Source: Actinomycetes bacterium
Lineage (GTDB): Bacteria; Actinomycetota; Acidimicrobiia; Acidimicrobiales; Microtrichaceae
Direction: 5' to 3'
Assembly (NCBI GenBank): GCA_023392475.1
Contig: JAEVZA010000122.1
Span: 1 to 64,000 of the forward strand
Length of the DNA: 64,000 nt
Part shown: piece after piece, positions 25,449 to 33,565 of the stretch
Position numbering within the stretch: position 1 is the first letter of the stretch
Layout: each line of letters begins with the position of its first letter
Made by a program: the position numbers and the translations under genes
The notes under the pieces: model-generated
What the model was told of the DNA's origin: nothing
Seen by the model: only the letters and a program-made list of their open reading frames with translations
The model's database searches: none

Positions 25449-26258
25449 GTGGGCGACCTGGACGGCAGGGTCGCCGTCGTCACCGGTGGTGCGAACGGGA
25501 TCGGCCGGGCGACCGTCGAGCTCTTCGTCGCCGAGGGAGCGCGCGTGGTCGTCGCCGACCTGGACGAGGACGCCGGCCAGGAGGTCGCGTCGTCCCTCGG
25601 CTCCGACGTCGCCTTCGTGCGCACCGACGTGGGCGACCGCGCCTCGATCGAGGCGCTGGTCGACGCCGCCGTGGACCGGTTCGGCGGCCTCGACGTGATG
25701 TACAACAACGCCGGCGTCTCCGGGGTCCCACGCCGGTTCCTCAAGGACACGCTGGCCGACTTCGAGCACGTGATCGGCGTCTCCCTCATGGGGGCGATGC
25801 TCGGGAGCCAGGCCGCGGCGCGCCGGATGGTCGAGCAGGGCCGGGGCGGGGCCATCGTGAACACCGCCTCGCTCGCGGGGATCACCCCCGGCGCAGGCGT
25901 GATGTCCTACCGGGTGGCGAAGGCCGGCGTCATCCACTTCACCCGGTGCCTGGCCCTCGAGGTCGCGGAGCACGGCATCCGCGTCAACGCGGTGGCACCG
26001 GCCAACATCGCCACCGCCATCAACGCCCAGTTCGACATGGGCCGCACGATCGAGATGACCCAGCCGCTGGCCCGGCACGGCACGCCGGCCGACGCCGCGC
26101 AGGCGGTGCTGTTCCTCGCCTCCGACCGGGCGGCGCAGGTGACCGGCATGGTGCTCCCGGTGGACGGCGGCACCTCGGTCGGCATCCCGATCCAGCGGAT
26201 GGCCGAGATCATGACGCCGCGACCCCCGGCGGATCCGGCCGCCCCGACGGGCCCGTAG
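25449..26258 (+). CDS. Short-chain dehydrogenase/reductase
   Basis: A 269-residue SDR with TGGANGIG, VVADLDED (NAD-type Asp), YNNAGVSG, NTASLAGITPG with the catalytic Ser and YRVAKAG with Tyr and Lys. It ends VDGGTSVG plus a proline-rich tail of about 20 residues. GTG start one base after the P450 stop. It most likely oxidises an alcohol in the same pathway. Confidence 0.86.
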   Translation: MGDLDGRVAVVTGGANGIGRATVELFVAEGARVVVADLDEDAGQEVASSLGSDVAFVRTDVGDRASIEALVDAAVDRFGGLDVMYNNAGVSGVPRRFLKDTLADFEHVIGVSLMGAMLGSQAAARRMVEQGRGGAIVNTASLAGITPGAGVMSYRVAKAGVIHFTRCLALEVAEHGIRVNAVAPANIATAINAQFDMGRTIEMTQPLARHGTPADAAQAVLFLASDRAAQVTGMVLPVDGGTSVGIPIQRMAEIMTPRPPADPAAPTGP

Positions 26259-26267
26259 CCTGCCGCC

Positions 26268-26828
26268 ATGCCGTTCCGGCCGTCCCCCTACGACGTCGTC
26301 GAGGCCTCGCGCCGCGTCTGGCTCGACCGCTGGGACGAGGGGTCCGCGTCGGGCAACGCCGTGTTCACGGCCATCCTCCGGTCGCACCAGATGCTGATGC
26401 ACCAGGTGAACGAGGTGATGAAGGACCACGGGCTCACCTTCGCCCGGTACGAGGTGCTGTCCTGGCTGGCGGCCGAGCCGCAGTCGGCGCTCGCCCTCAG
26501 CTGGATCAGCGAGGTGCTGCGCATCCCACCGGCCACGGTCACGAACCTGATCGACCGCCTCGTCGCCGACGGGCTCGTGCGCCGCGTCCCCCACGAGTCG
26601 GACGCCCGCACGACGCTCGCGGAGATCACCCGCCGGGGTCGCACGGTGGTGGAGAAGGCCACGCAGGAGCTGAACGAGGGCGTGTACCGGCCGCTCGGGC
26701 TCGACGAGCAGGACCGGGAGCGGCTGATCGGCCTGCTCGGCGACCTCCGGTCCCGTGGGGGCGAGTTCGACACGTCGCGGTCGGAGGAGCGGATCGCCCG
26801 CCTCGACTCCAACCGCACGGCCCCCTGA
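26268..26828 (+). CDS. MarR-family transcriptional regulator
   Basis: A 186-residue winged-helix regulator. The DNA-binding core is LSWISEVLRIPPATVTNLIDRL (quoted only in part here: LSWISEVLRIPPATVTNL), followed by the wing VRRVPHESDARTTLAEITRRG, the DxR motif of MarR proteins. The ATG lies 9 bp after the SDR stop, making it the last gene of the operon. It may sense the pathway compound or its CoA ester. Stem-loop (c) follows 46 bp after the stop. Confidence 0.85.
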   Translation: MPFRPSPYDVVEASRRVWLDRWDEGSASGNAVFTAILRSHQMLMHQVNEVMKDHGLTFARYEVLSWLAAEPQSALALSWISEVLRIPPATVTNLIDRLVADGLVRRVPHESDARTTLAEITRRGRTVVEKATQELNEGVYRPLGLDEQDRERLIGLLGDLRSRGGEFDTSRSEERIARLDSNRTAP

Positions 26829-26873
26829 ACGGACCTGTCCCCGCCAGGGATGCCCGTCGCTCGCGCTCCCACA

Positions 26874-26926
26874 CCGTTCTGTTCGTCGAGGGCGTCGATC
26901 TCCGACGCCCTCGACGAACGGAACGG
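26874..26926. terminator. Stem-loop (c) of the CGTTCTG family, convergent intergenic
   Basis: 24-bp arms (26874-26897 and 26903-26926) with one mismatch enclose a 5-nt loop ATCTC. The ends are CCGTTCTGTTCGTCG and CGACGAACGGAACGG. It lies between the MarR gene and the convergent nitroreductase stop at 26957, so it would serve both. An outer GATGCCCGT / ACGGGCATC pair (26849-26857 and 26922-26930) could form an alternative structure. No T-run follows. Confidence 0.7.
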
Positions 26927-26956
26927 GCATCTGCGGGGCGCCGGGGGCGTCTGCGG

Positions 26957-27607
26957 TCAGGCGGGTGGGGAGGCCAGGCCGTCGGCCGGCTCGCCCCAGC
27001 GGTCGAGGAACGTCACGTCCGCGACCGGTCGGCGACGCAGCGGGCCGTGGTGCCCCCGCGGCCAGCCGACGACGACGTGGCCGGCCATGAGCCAGTCGTC
27101 GGGCACGCCGACCGCCTCCCGGAGGAGGTCCTCGCCGTACGACGCCCAGCTCGTGGGGCAGGCGCCGAGGCCCTGCGCACGTGCCGCGAGCAGGAAGTTC
27201 TGCATGGCCGGGTAGACGGACCCGCCGAGCAGCAGCTCGGACGCGCTGTCGAAGTGCTTGGTGGTGAACAGCACGGAGGTGAACTCGCCGGCCCGGTCGT
27301 GGAGCTCGTAGGTGGCCCGGTGCGACCGCGCGATGCGGCTGTCGTCGTCGGCCGCCGGACGGGTCATCGAGTAGAGCGGCTCGATCACCTCGAGCGAGAT
27401 GGCCGCGGCCCGGGCGACGGCGGCGCGGTTCGCCTCCGACCGGAGCACGACGAAGTGCCAGGCCTGCCAGTTGCCGCCCGACGGCGCCCACGTCGCGGCC
27501 TCGAGGCAGCGCGCGAGCGTGGCGTCGTCGACGGGTTCGTCGGTGTAGCGGCGGATGGCCCGTGCCGTCGCCATGGCCGTCCACACGTCGAGGTCCGCGT
27601 CGGTCAC
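26957..27607 (-). CDS. Nitroreductase-family flavoprotein
   Basis: A 216-residue FMN nitroreductase-fold protein. The N-terminal ARAIRRYTDEPV and EAATWAPSGGNWQAWHFVV are the phosphate- and flavin-binding signatures. GSVYPAMQNFLLAARAQGLGAC follows in the middle, and GWPRGHHGPLRRRPV lies near the end. Members reduce nitro groups, quinones or enones, or dehalogenate with NAD(P)H. The GTG at 27607 overlaps the stop of the CoA ligase by 4 nt, so the two are co-translated. A longer frame upstream is not supported. Confidence 0.85.
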   Translation of the reverse strand: MTDADLDVWTAMATARAIRRYTDEPVDDATLARCLEAATWAPSGGNWQAWHFVVLRSEANRAAVARAAAISLEVIEPLYSMTRPAADDDSRIARSHRATYELHDRAGEFTSVLFTTKHFDSASELLLGGSVYPAMQNFLLAARAQGLGACPTSWASYGEDLLREAVGVPDDWLMAGHVVVGWPRGHHGPLRRRPVADVTFLDRWGEPADGLASPPA

Positions 27608-29286
27608 GACACGCGCTCCCTGCCCCGGTCCGGACCCGGTCCGGCGTCGCCCGCCACCACGTCGGCCGCCCACCGGTAGTCGGGCTTGCCGTTCGGTCCG
27701 CGCCGGACCGCGTCCACCACGACCACGCGCTTCGGGCACTTGTAGCCCGACAGCTGGGTCTTGGCGTGCGCGATCAGCTCGGCCTCGCCGGGCGCCGTCG
27801 ACGGGTCCTCCGGAGCCACGAGCGACACGACCGCGACCACCGCCTGGCCCCACTTGTCGTCGGGGACGCCCACGACGATGGCGTCGAGCACGCCGGGGTG
27901 CCGCTTGAGCACCTCCTCGACCTCCTCCGGGTACACCTTCTCCCCGGCGGTGTTGATGCACGCCGAGCCCCGCCCGAGCAGGCGGATCTCGCCGTCGGCC
28001 TCGACGGTGGCCACGTCACCGGGCACCGACCAGATCCGACCGTCGATCGTGCGGAAGGTGGCGGCCGTCTTCTCGGGGTCGTTGTAGTAGCCGACCGGGA
28101 TCGGACCGCCGACCGCCAGCAGGCCCCGCTGGCCGGAGCCCGGCACCACGTCGGCGCCGTCGTCGTCGATGACCCGGGCGTGCTCGCCGAGCACGAAGCG
28201 CGCCGTCGTCGCCGAGCCGCCGGGCCGGGCGATCGAGTTCGCGAACCCGACACCCTCCGACGAGCCGAGCGCGTCGGCCAGGGTGGCGCCGCACCACCGG
28301 TGCAGGTCCTCCTTCACCTCCTGCGACCACATCACGCCCGAGGACAGCACGATGCGCAGGCTCGACAGGTCGTAGGGGTGGCCCTCCGCGGATGCCTCCC
28401 CGAGCGCGGCGAGGATCGGCTTCGCGAACGCGTCGCCGACGATCGTGAGCTGCGTGACGCGGTGCTCGGCCACCGCGCGGCACAGCTCGTGGGCGTCGAA
28501 CGACGAGGACGGCAGCGTCACCACCGAGCCGCTCGCCGACAGGACGGCGATCGACGTCAGGGCCGACGTGCCGTGCATCAGCGGGGCGGCCGGGAGGAGC
28601 CGGATCGCCTTCCCGCGCTCGTGGAACTCCCGGGCCGCGGACGCGACGTCCGCCGGGGTCTCCGGGACCGGTGCCCCCACGGCGCCGAAGGTGGACGCCG
28701 CCGCGCCGAGCATGCTCCGGTGGGGCCACATCACGCCCTTGGGCCGCCCCGTGGTGCCGCCCGTGTAGAGGAGCCACAGGTCGTCGCCGCTGCGCCCGAT
28801 CGGCGCCATGGGCCGGTGGTCGCGCACCACCGCCTCCAGGTCGTCCGCCCAGTCGGGCAGGGGGTGCTCGTCGTCCGCGCCCACGCACACGAAGGTCCGC
28901 AGCAGCGGGAGCGAGCCCCGGATCGCGTCGAGCCGATCGGCGAAGCTCGCGTGGAACACCACCGCGACGGCATCGGCGTTGCCGAGGAGGTACTCGAGCT
29001 CCGGCTCGAGGTAGCGGTAGTTGACGTTCACCGTGGCGGCGCGCACCTTGAACGCCGCGAAGGTCGCCTCCAGGTACTCGGGCCGGTTGTAGAGGTGGAG
29101 CGCCACGTTCGAGCCCGCGCCCACGCCACGCTCGTCGAGGTACGACGCGAGCCGCGCCGCGCGGTCCTCGAACGCCCCCCACGCGAGCTCCGTGCCGTCG
29201 TGCAGCAGCGCGGTGGCGTTCGGCACCGTCGCGGCGACCGCCTCCCACGCGGTCGCCACGTTCAGCCCCGCGTCCGTTCGACCCAT
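27604..29286 (-). CDS. AMP-forming acyl-CoA synthetase (second copy)
   Basis: A 560-residue ligase with LLYTGGTTGRPKGVMWPH (P-loop; Gly in place of the usual Ser), an SSEGVGFANS adenine-site segment, SVPGDVATVEADGEI, GRGSACINTAGEKVYPEEVE and PNGKPDYRW with the catalytic Lys. VPGDVA replaces the usual TGDVG, a feature of a FadD subgroup in steroid-degrading actinobacteria (family knowledge, from memory). The ATG at 29286 begins MGRTDAGLNVATAWEAVA. Upstream in-frame sequence looks non-coding. The nitroreductase gene follows with an overlap. Confidence 0.87.
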   Translation of the reverse strand: MGRTDAGLNVATAWEAVAATVPNATALLHDGTELAWGAFEDRAARLASYLDERGVGAGSNVALHLYNRPEYLEATFAAFKVRAATVNVNYRYLEPELEYLLGNADAVAVVFHASFADRLDAIRGSLPLLRTFVCVGADDEHPLPDWADDLEAVVRDHRPMAPIGRSGDDLWLLYTGGTTGRPKGVMWPHRSMLGAAASTFGAVGAPVPETPADVASAAREFHERGKAIRLLPAAPLMHGTSALTSIAVLSASGSVVTLPSSSFDAHELCRAVAEHRVTQLTIVGDAFAKPILAALGEASAEGHPYDLSSLRIVLSSGVMWSQEVKEDLHRWCGATLADALGSSEGVGFANSIARPGGSATTARFVLGEHARVIDDDGADVVPGSGQRGLLAVGGPIPVGYYNDPEKTAATFRTIDGRIWSVPGDVATVEADGEIRLLGRGSACINTAGEKVYPEEVEEVLKRHPGVLDAIVVGVPDDKWGQAVVAVVSLVAPEDPSTAPGEAELIAHAKTQLSGYKCPKRVVVVDAVRRGPNGKPDYRWAADVVAGDAGPGPDRGRERVS

Positions 29287-29488
29287 CACGCGCCTCCGAT
29301 CGTCGTCGGGCGCGACCGCCGGTGGGAGCGGGTCGGGCCGGACGGCTGCGCCGACTTCGACGTCGGCGTCAGTGTAGGAGCGCGCCCCCGGCCGACCGTG
29401 GGGCACGGATGGTGCACGGGTCGGCGCGGACCGCCCAGTGGGACGGGCCGTCGACGTCCGGCGACCGGCGCGCCGGCCCCGGTCGGGC

Positions 29489-30322
29489 TCAGCGCACCTG
29501 CGGCTTGACCCGGGCGCTGTGGAACGACGTCTGGCCGGCCTCGATGTTCTCGTAGGTCGTCCCGAGCGACACGATCATCGAGATCTGCGCGAGCGCCTCG
29601 CGCCGCGTCGTCTCGTGCGCCAGCCACGCGGCACGGAGCGTCCCCTGCACCGCGAGCGGCGGCGACGTGGCGATGGCGCTCGCCACCCACATCGCGCGGT
29701 CCATCAGCTCGTCGGCCGGCACGACGTCCGACACGAGCCCGACCTGGTGGGCCCGCTGCGCCGACATGCGCTCGTGGCCGCCCATGAGCGCGATCCGGAG
29801 CATCTCGCCGAACGGCAGCTTCTGCAGGAGGTGCACCGTCTCGAAGCCGGCGACCATCCCGTAGCTCACGTGCGGGTCGAAGAACGTGGCGTGCTCGGCG
29901 GCGATGATCACGTCGGACTCGCCGAGCATGTAGAGCGCACCGCCGCAGGCCATGCCGTTGACCGCGGCGATGACCGGCTTCCACATGTCGTTCTGCTTCG
30001 GGTTGATGTTCTCACCCGGGTCGTTGAACATGAACGGCGTCGAGATGCGCCCGGACTTGTCCGTGCCGCGCCGCTCGCCGTCGGGGTCCTCGAGGTACTC
30101 GACGATCGACTCCTCGCGGTCGATGCCGGTGCAGAAGGCCTTCTCCCCCGCGCCCGTGAGCACGACGACGCGCACGTCGTCGTTGCCGCGCAGGCTCAGC
30201 CACACCTCGCGCAGCTCGCGCTGCATGGCGCGGTTGAACGCGTTGTGCACGTCGGGGCGGTCGAGCGTGACGATCGCGACGCCGTCGCGCTCCTCGTACC
30301 GCAGCGTTTCCAGTCCATCCAC
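29489..30322 (-). CDS. Enoyl-CoA hydratase/isomerase family protein
   Basis: A 277-residue crotonase with VTLDRPDVHNAFNRAM at the N-terminus, oxyanion segments EKAFCTGIDREES and VNGMACGGALYMLGESDVII, then DPHVSYGMVAGFE with a Glu in the catalytic region. An inserted stretch (about residues 90-115, GRISTPFMFNDPGENINPKQ) separates the two oxyanion segments. The GTG at 30322 is chosen because GGGGGGAC lies before it and the family sequence starts directly. It is separated by 202 bp from the ligase gene downstream, so it is probably a single-gene unit. Confidence 0.83.
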   Translation of the reverse strand: MDGLETLRYEERDGVAIVTLDRPDVHNAFNRAMQRELREVWLSLRGNDDVRVVVLTGAGEKAFCTGIDREESIVEYLEDPDGERRGTDKSGRISTPFMFNDPGENINPKQNDMWKPVIAAVNGMACGGALYMLGESDVIIAAEHATFFDPHVSYGMVAGFETVHLLQKLPFGEMLRIALMGGHERMSAQRAHQVGLVSDVVPADELMDRAMWVASAIATSPPLAVQGTLRAAWLAHETTRREALAQISMIVSLGTTYENIEAGQTSFHSARVKPQVR

Positions 30323-30448
30323 GATGCGTCCCCCCGGGGCAGGATCCGGCGGCAGGACACTAGCGCCGGCCGGCCCGCCCCGCTGACGCACGTGTCAGGT
30401 TCTCGCTCCCGATGCGCCCGCGACGTGTCCGCCCCACCCACCGGGCCC

Positions 30449-30497
30449 TTTGTCCGCGCTTTTCGTCGCAGGCCGACGGAAGGCGCGGACAGAACGC
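30449..30497. terminator. Stem-loop (d) of the CGTTCTG family
   Basis: TTTGTCCGCGCTTTTCGTCG (30449-30468) faces CGACGGAAGGCGCGGACA plus GAACG (30474-30496). Sixteen of 18 core positions pair, with a 5-nt loop. The right arm complement, CGTTCTGTCCGCGC, matches stem-loop (a). It follows the end of the esterase lipoprotein gene (minus strand) and precedes the hydratase start. Confidence 0.65.
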
Positions 30498-30535
30498 CCG
30501 CGGGGTGCGCGCGATCGCGTTCGGCCCGACCCGTG

Positions 30536-31486
30536 TCAGAGGTGGAAGCGGGTGAAGAAGCGCCAGATGACGTCGGTGGCGTCGAGCGAGGTCGCGGTGG
30601 CGCCGACGATCGGGCGGATCCACCCGAAGAACGTGCTGCCCGGCCACGAGTGGCCCCCACCGCCGATCCGGTAGAACTCCGCGGCCGAGCCGACCGCGGC
30701 GCAGTCCCAGGTGAACCGGGTGATCGGCCCGTGGGTCGCCGGATCGGGATCCGGCTGGAGCACCGTCGAGGACGGACCGGTGCACCCGTACTTCGTGGCG
30801 ATGGCCTGCGGCGTGTCCGCGTAGGCGGCGTAGGGCAGGATCGGGTCGCTCGTGCCGTGGAACGTCACGAACGGGACCTTGCGGTCGGTCACCGTGCACC
30901 GGTCCTGGATGCCCGCCACGGGCGCGGCGGCCGCGAAGGTGTTGGACCGCATGCACATCAGCATCGACGTCATCGCCGCCCCGAACGACAGGCCGGTCAC
31001 GTACACGCGGGATCGGTCGATGCACATCGTCGACTCGAACTTGGCGACCAGCGCGTCGACGAAGTGCAGGTCGGGGTTGCCCTCGGCCAGCGACACGTCC
31101 CAGTAGACGCCGTTGCCCTGACCGATCGGGTACGCGACGGCGAAGCCCTCGGCGCGCGCCTCCTCGCTGAACTGGGTGGCGAACGGGTGCGTGCCGGCCC
31201 AGCCCTCGAGCAGGCCGTGGAAGTCGAGCACCAGCGGGATCGGGGTCGTCGTCCCCGGGACGTGCGTCGGCGGGACCGTGAACGAGTACCGCCGGTGCCC
31301 GCCGTCGACGGCGACGGTGGCGGCGCGGTCGGTCACCGGTCCCTGCGTGGTCACGCCGCATCCCGCCGACGGCCCCGTCACGCCCGGCGGCGGGTCGGTC
31401 GTCACGAGCGGTGGTGGTGTGCACCCCGCCAGGACGAGCGCTGCGAGCCCCGCCACGGCGGCGGCCACGATCGATCGTCTCCCCAC
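30536..31486 (-). CDS. Secreted esterase lipoprotein of the polyhydroxybutyrate-depolymerase/feruloyl-esterase (LpqC-like) family
   Basis: A 316-residue protein. The first 21 residues form a lipoprotein signal ending LVLAGC, so it is lipid-anchored outside the membrane. The alpha/beta-hydrolase domain has LVLDFHGLLEGW (oxyanion hole), VTGLSFGAAMT with the nucleophile Ser, a likely Asp in HGTSDPILPY and a His in GGGHSWPG. The family hydrolyses polyhydroxyalkanoates, acetylxylan or hydroxycinnamoyl esters. It is monocistronic, with stem-loop (d) beyond its stop. Exact substrate unknown. Confidence 0.83.
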   Translation of the reverse strand: MGRRSIVAAAVAGLAALVLAGCTPPPLVTTDPPPGVTGPSAGCGVTTQGPVTDRAATVAVDGGHRRYSFTVPPTHVPGTTTPIPLVLDFHGLLEGWAGTHPFATQFSEEARAEGFAVAYPIGQGNGVYWDVSLAEGNPDLHFVDALVAKFESTMCIDRSRVYVTGLSFGAAMTSMLMCMRSNTFAAAAPVAGIQDRCTVTDRKVPFVTFHGTSDPILPYAAYADTPQAIATKYGCTGPSSTVLQPDPDPATHGPITRFTWDCAAVGSAAEFYRIGGGGHSWPGSTFFGWIRPIVGATATSLDATDVIWRFFTRFHL

Positions 31487-31600
31487 GTCCCCTCCCCGAT
31501 GAGAACTGCACTGCTCCGCAGGCGCGACCCTAACGAGGTGGGTGCCGGGGCGACAGCCCCGGGTGCCGCCGACCGGGACGACCGGACCCGGTCCCCTGCC

Positions 31601-32329
31601 TCAGTCGCCGACGGACGCGGCTGCGGCGAGGACGGCGTCGACCGCCACCGACGGCTGGGACACCATCGACACGTGCGACGCCGCCACCTCGGTCACCGTG
31701 GCGCCGGCCCGCTCCGCCATGCGCCGCTGCGTCGCCGGCGGGATGACGCGGTCCTCCGTGCCGACGACGGCCCAGCTCGGGATCGACGTCCACGCCGTCG
31801 CCTCGGTCGGGCCGATGTTGGCGCCCAGGGCGATCGGCCGCTGGCTCGCGACGATCAGCCACCGATCCGCCTCGGGCAGGTCCTGGGCGAACGACCCGTG
31901 CACGGTGTCGGCCTTGAGGAACGCCTCGACGTCGCCCTCGGGAGCCCCCGGGTAGCCGCCGAGGTCCAGGACCGCCGTCGGGTCCGGCACGTCGAGCGCC
32001 GAGCCGGAGCCGCCGAGGATGTCGAACACGGTCTCCCCCACGTCGGGGATGAAGGCGTTGACGTAGACGAGGGCCCGCACGTCGCCGCCCTGGGCCCCGG
32101 CGTTGGTGATCACCACCCCGCCGTAGGAGTGGCCCACCAGCACGACCGGTCCCGTCGTCCGCTGCTCCAGGAACGAGGCCACGTACGCGGCGTCGCCGGC
32201 GACTCCGCGCAGCAGGTTGGGCGGCGTCAGGACCTCGAACCCACGACCCTGGAGGTCGGTGGACACGGCGTCCCAGCTCGAGCCGTCGGCCCAGGCACCG
32301 TGGACGAGGACGATCGTGGGGTGCGGCAT
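31601..32329 (-). CDS. Alpha/beta hydrolase (small esterase type)
   Basis: A 242-residue cytoplasmic hydrolase with LVHGAWADGSSW near the N-terminus, the nucleophile elbow VLVGHSYGGVV (Ser near residue 77), Asp in VGTEDRVIPP and His in AASHVSMVSQP near the C-terminus. This arrangement is typical of the plant-esterase/EstC-like group. The ATG at 32329 (MPHPTIVLVHG) is preferred over the one six codons upstream, because GGGAGGGACC precedes it and the fold begins there. It is a single gene, 114 bp from the esterase lipoprotein. Confidence 0.85.
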   Translation of the reverse strand: MPHPTIVLVHGAWADGSSWDAVSTDLQGRGFEVLTPPNLLRGVAGDAAYVASFLEQRTTGPVVLVGHSYGGVVITNAGAQGGDVRALVYVNAFIPDVGETVFDILGGSGSALDVPDPTAVLDLGGYPGAPEGDVEAFLKADTVHGSFAQDLPEADRWLIVASQRPIALGANIGPTEATAWTSIPSWAVVGTEDRVIPPATQRRMAERAGATVTEVAASHVSMVSQPSVAVDAVLAAAASVGD

Positions 32330-32460
32330 GGTCCCTCCCGGGGGCACGACGGGTCGGTCGCCCGTGTCGTGTCCCGTGGACGCTACGACGGCGCCGGTGG
32401 ACCGAAGATGAAGATCGTGCGAACAGCCGGGCGCCCGGGGCCCGCAGCTAGCCTCCGCAC

Positions 32461-32802
32461 GTGCACCGGATCTTCACCACGAGCGTCGCGTCCGTCTACC
32501 CCCACTACGTGGCGAAGGTGGAGCGCAAGGGTCGCACGGAGGCGGAGCTCGACGAGGTGATCGAGTGGCTCACGGGCTACGACGAGGCGGCGTTGCGGCA
32601 CCACCTCGACGAGGGCACCACGTTCGAGGACTTCTTCGCCGGCGCCCGGATGAACCCGAACGCCTCGTCGATCACGGGCGTGGTGTGCGGCGTCCGCGTC
32701 GAGGACGTCGAGGATCCGCTGATGCAGCAGATCCGCTACCTGGACAAGCTCGTCGACGAGCTCGCGAAGGGCAAGGCGATGGAGAAGGTCCTCCGGAGCT
32801 GA
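32461..32802 (+). CDS. DUF2200 family protein
   Basis: A 113-residue protein matching the DUF2200 pattern throughout: [40 protein letters not shown], and [20 protein letters not shown] (segments quoted separately). DUF2200 proteins are small, cytoplasmic and of unknown biochemical role. It begins with GTG, is monocistronic, and converges with the SDR gene (14 bp between stops). It is unusual only in being fully conserved in a region of catabolic genes to which it has no obvious link. Confidence 0.85.
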   Translation: MHRIFTTSVASVYPHYVAKVERKGRTEAELDEVIEWLTGYDEAALRHHLDEGTTFEDFFAGARMNPNASSITGVVCGVRVEDVEDPLMQQIRYLDKLVDELAKGKAMEKVLRS

Positions 32803-32815
32803 CCGCCGGGCGGCG

Positions 32816-33565
32816 TCAGCCGGCCAGGTAGCCGCCGTCCACGGCGAGCGTGTGGCCGGTCAGGTAGGACGCCGCCGAGCTGGACAGGAACAGCGCCGCG
32901 CCGGCGATCTCGTCGGGCCGGGCGAGGCGGCCCATCGGCACGTGGGCCAGCTCCGCGTCGAGCAGCTCGGGGAACGCAGCCATCGGCGCCGTCATCGGGG
33001 TGTCCACGAGCCCGGGGGCGATCGCGTTGACGCGCACGCCCCGACCGGCCCAGCGGTTGGCGAGGTTGACGGTCAGGGCGACGACGCCGGCCTTGGCGGA
33101 CGCGTAGCCGGGCACGATGGTCGACGCCCGGAACGCGGCCATCGACGCGAGGTTGACCACGCTGGCCCCGCCCCCGAGCGTGCTCGCGAACAGGAGCCGC
33201 CGGCAGCCCGTCGTCAGCCGCATCTGGCCGGTCAGGTTGATGGCGACGGAGGCCGCGAAGGCGTCGGGGTCCCACTCGTCTCGGCCCCCGGGCAGGTTGG
33301 CGCCGGCGTTGTTGACGAGCACGTCGAGCGCGTCGAGCGACGCCACGAACGCGCCGACCGACGCGTCGTCGTCGACGCGCAGCGTCCGGAACCCGAAGCG
33401 GTCGAGGTCGATGTCGTACTCCGACGCGGCCGCCCGGGTGCCCGTCACGACGACGTCGGCGCCGGCCGACGCGAACGCGCCCGCGATGGCGTGGCCGATG
33501 CCGCTCGTGCCCCCGGTGACCACGACGCGGGCCCCCGCGAAGTCGAAGGTCGCGCCGTTCGCCAC
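32816..33565 (-). CDS. Short-chain dehydrogenase/reductase
   Basis: A 249-residue SDR with TGGTSGIG, a TGTRAAA segment after strand 2 (no acidic residue, suggesting NADP), VNNAGANLPG, NLASMAAFRAS with Ser and YASAKAG with Tyr and Lys, ending VDGGYLAG. The GTG start directly abuts the stop of the MBL gene (TGA-GTG). It is the last gene of the sulfotransferase/MBL/SDR operon. Confidence 0.86.
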   Translation of the reverse strand: MANGATFDFAGARVVVTGGTSGIGHAIAGAFASAGADVVVTGTRAAASEYDIDLDRFGFRTLRVDDDASVGAFVASLDALDVLVNNAGANLPGGRDEWDPDAFAASVAINLTGQMRLTTGCRRLLFASTLGGGASVVNLASMAAFRASTIVPGYASAKAGVVALTVNLANRWAGRGVRVNAIAPGLVDTPMTAPMAAFPELLDAELAHVPMGRLARPDEIAGAALFLSSSAASYLTGHTLAVDGGYLAG

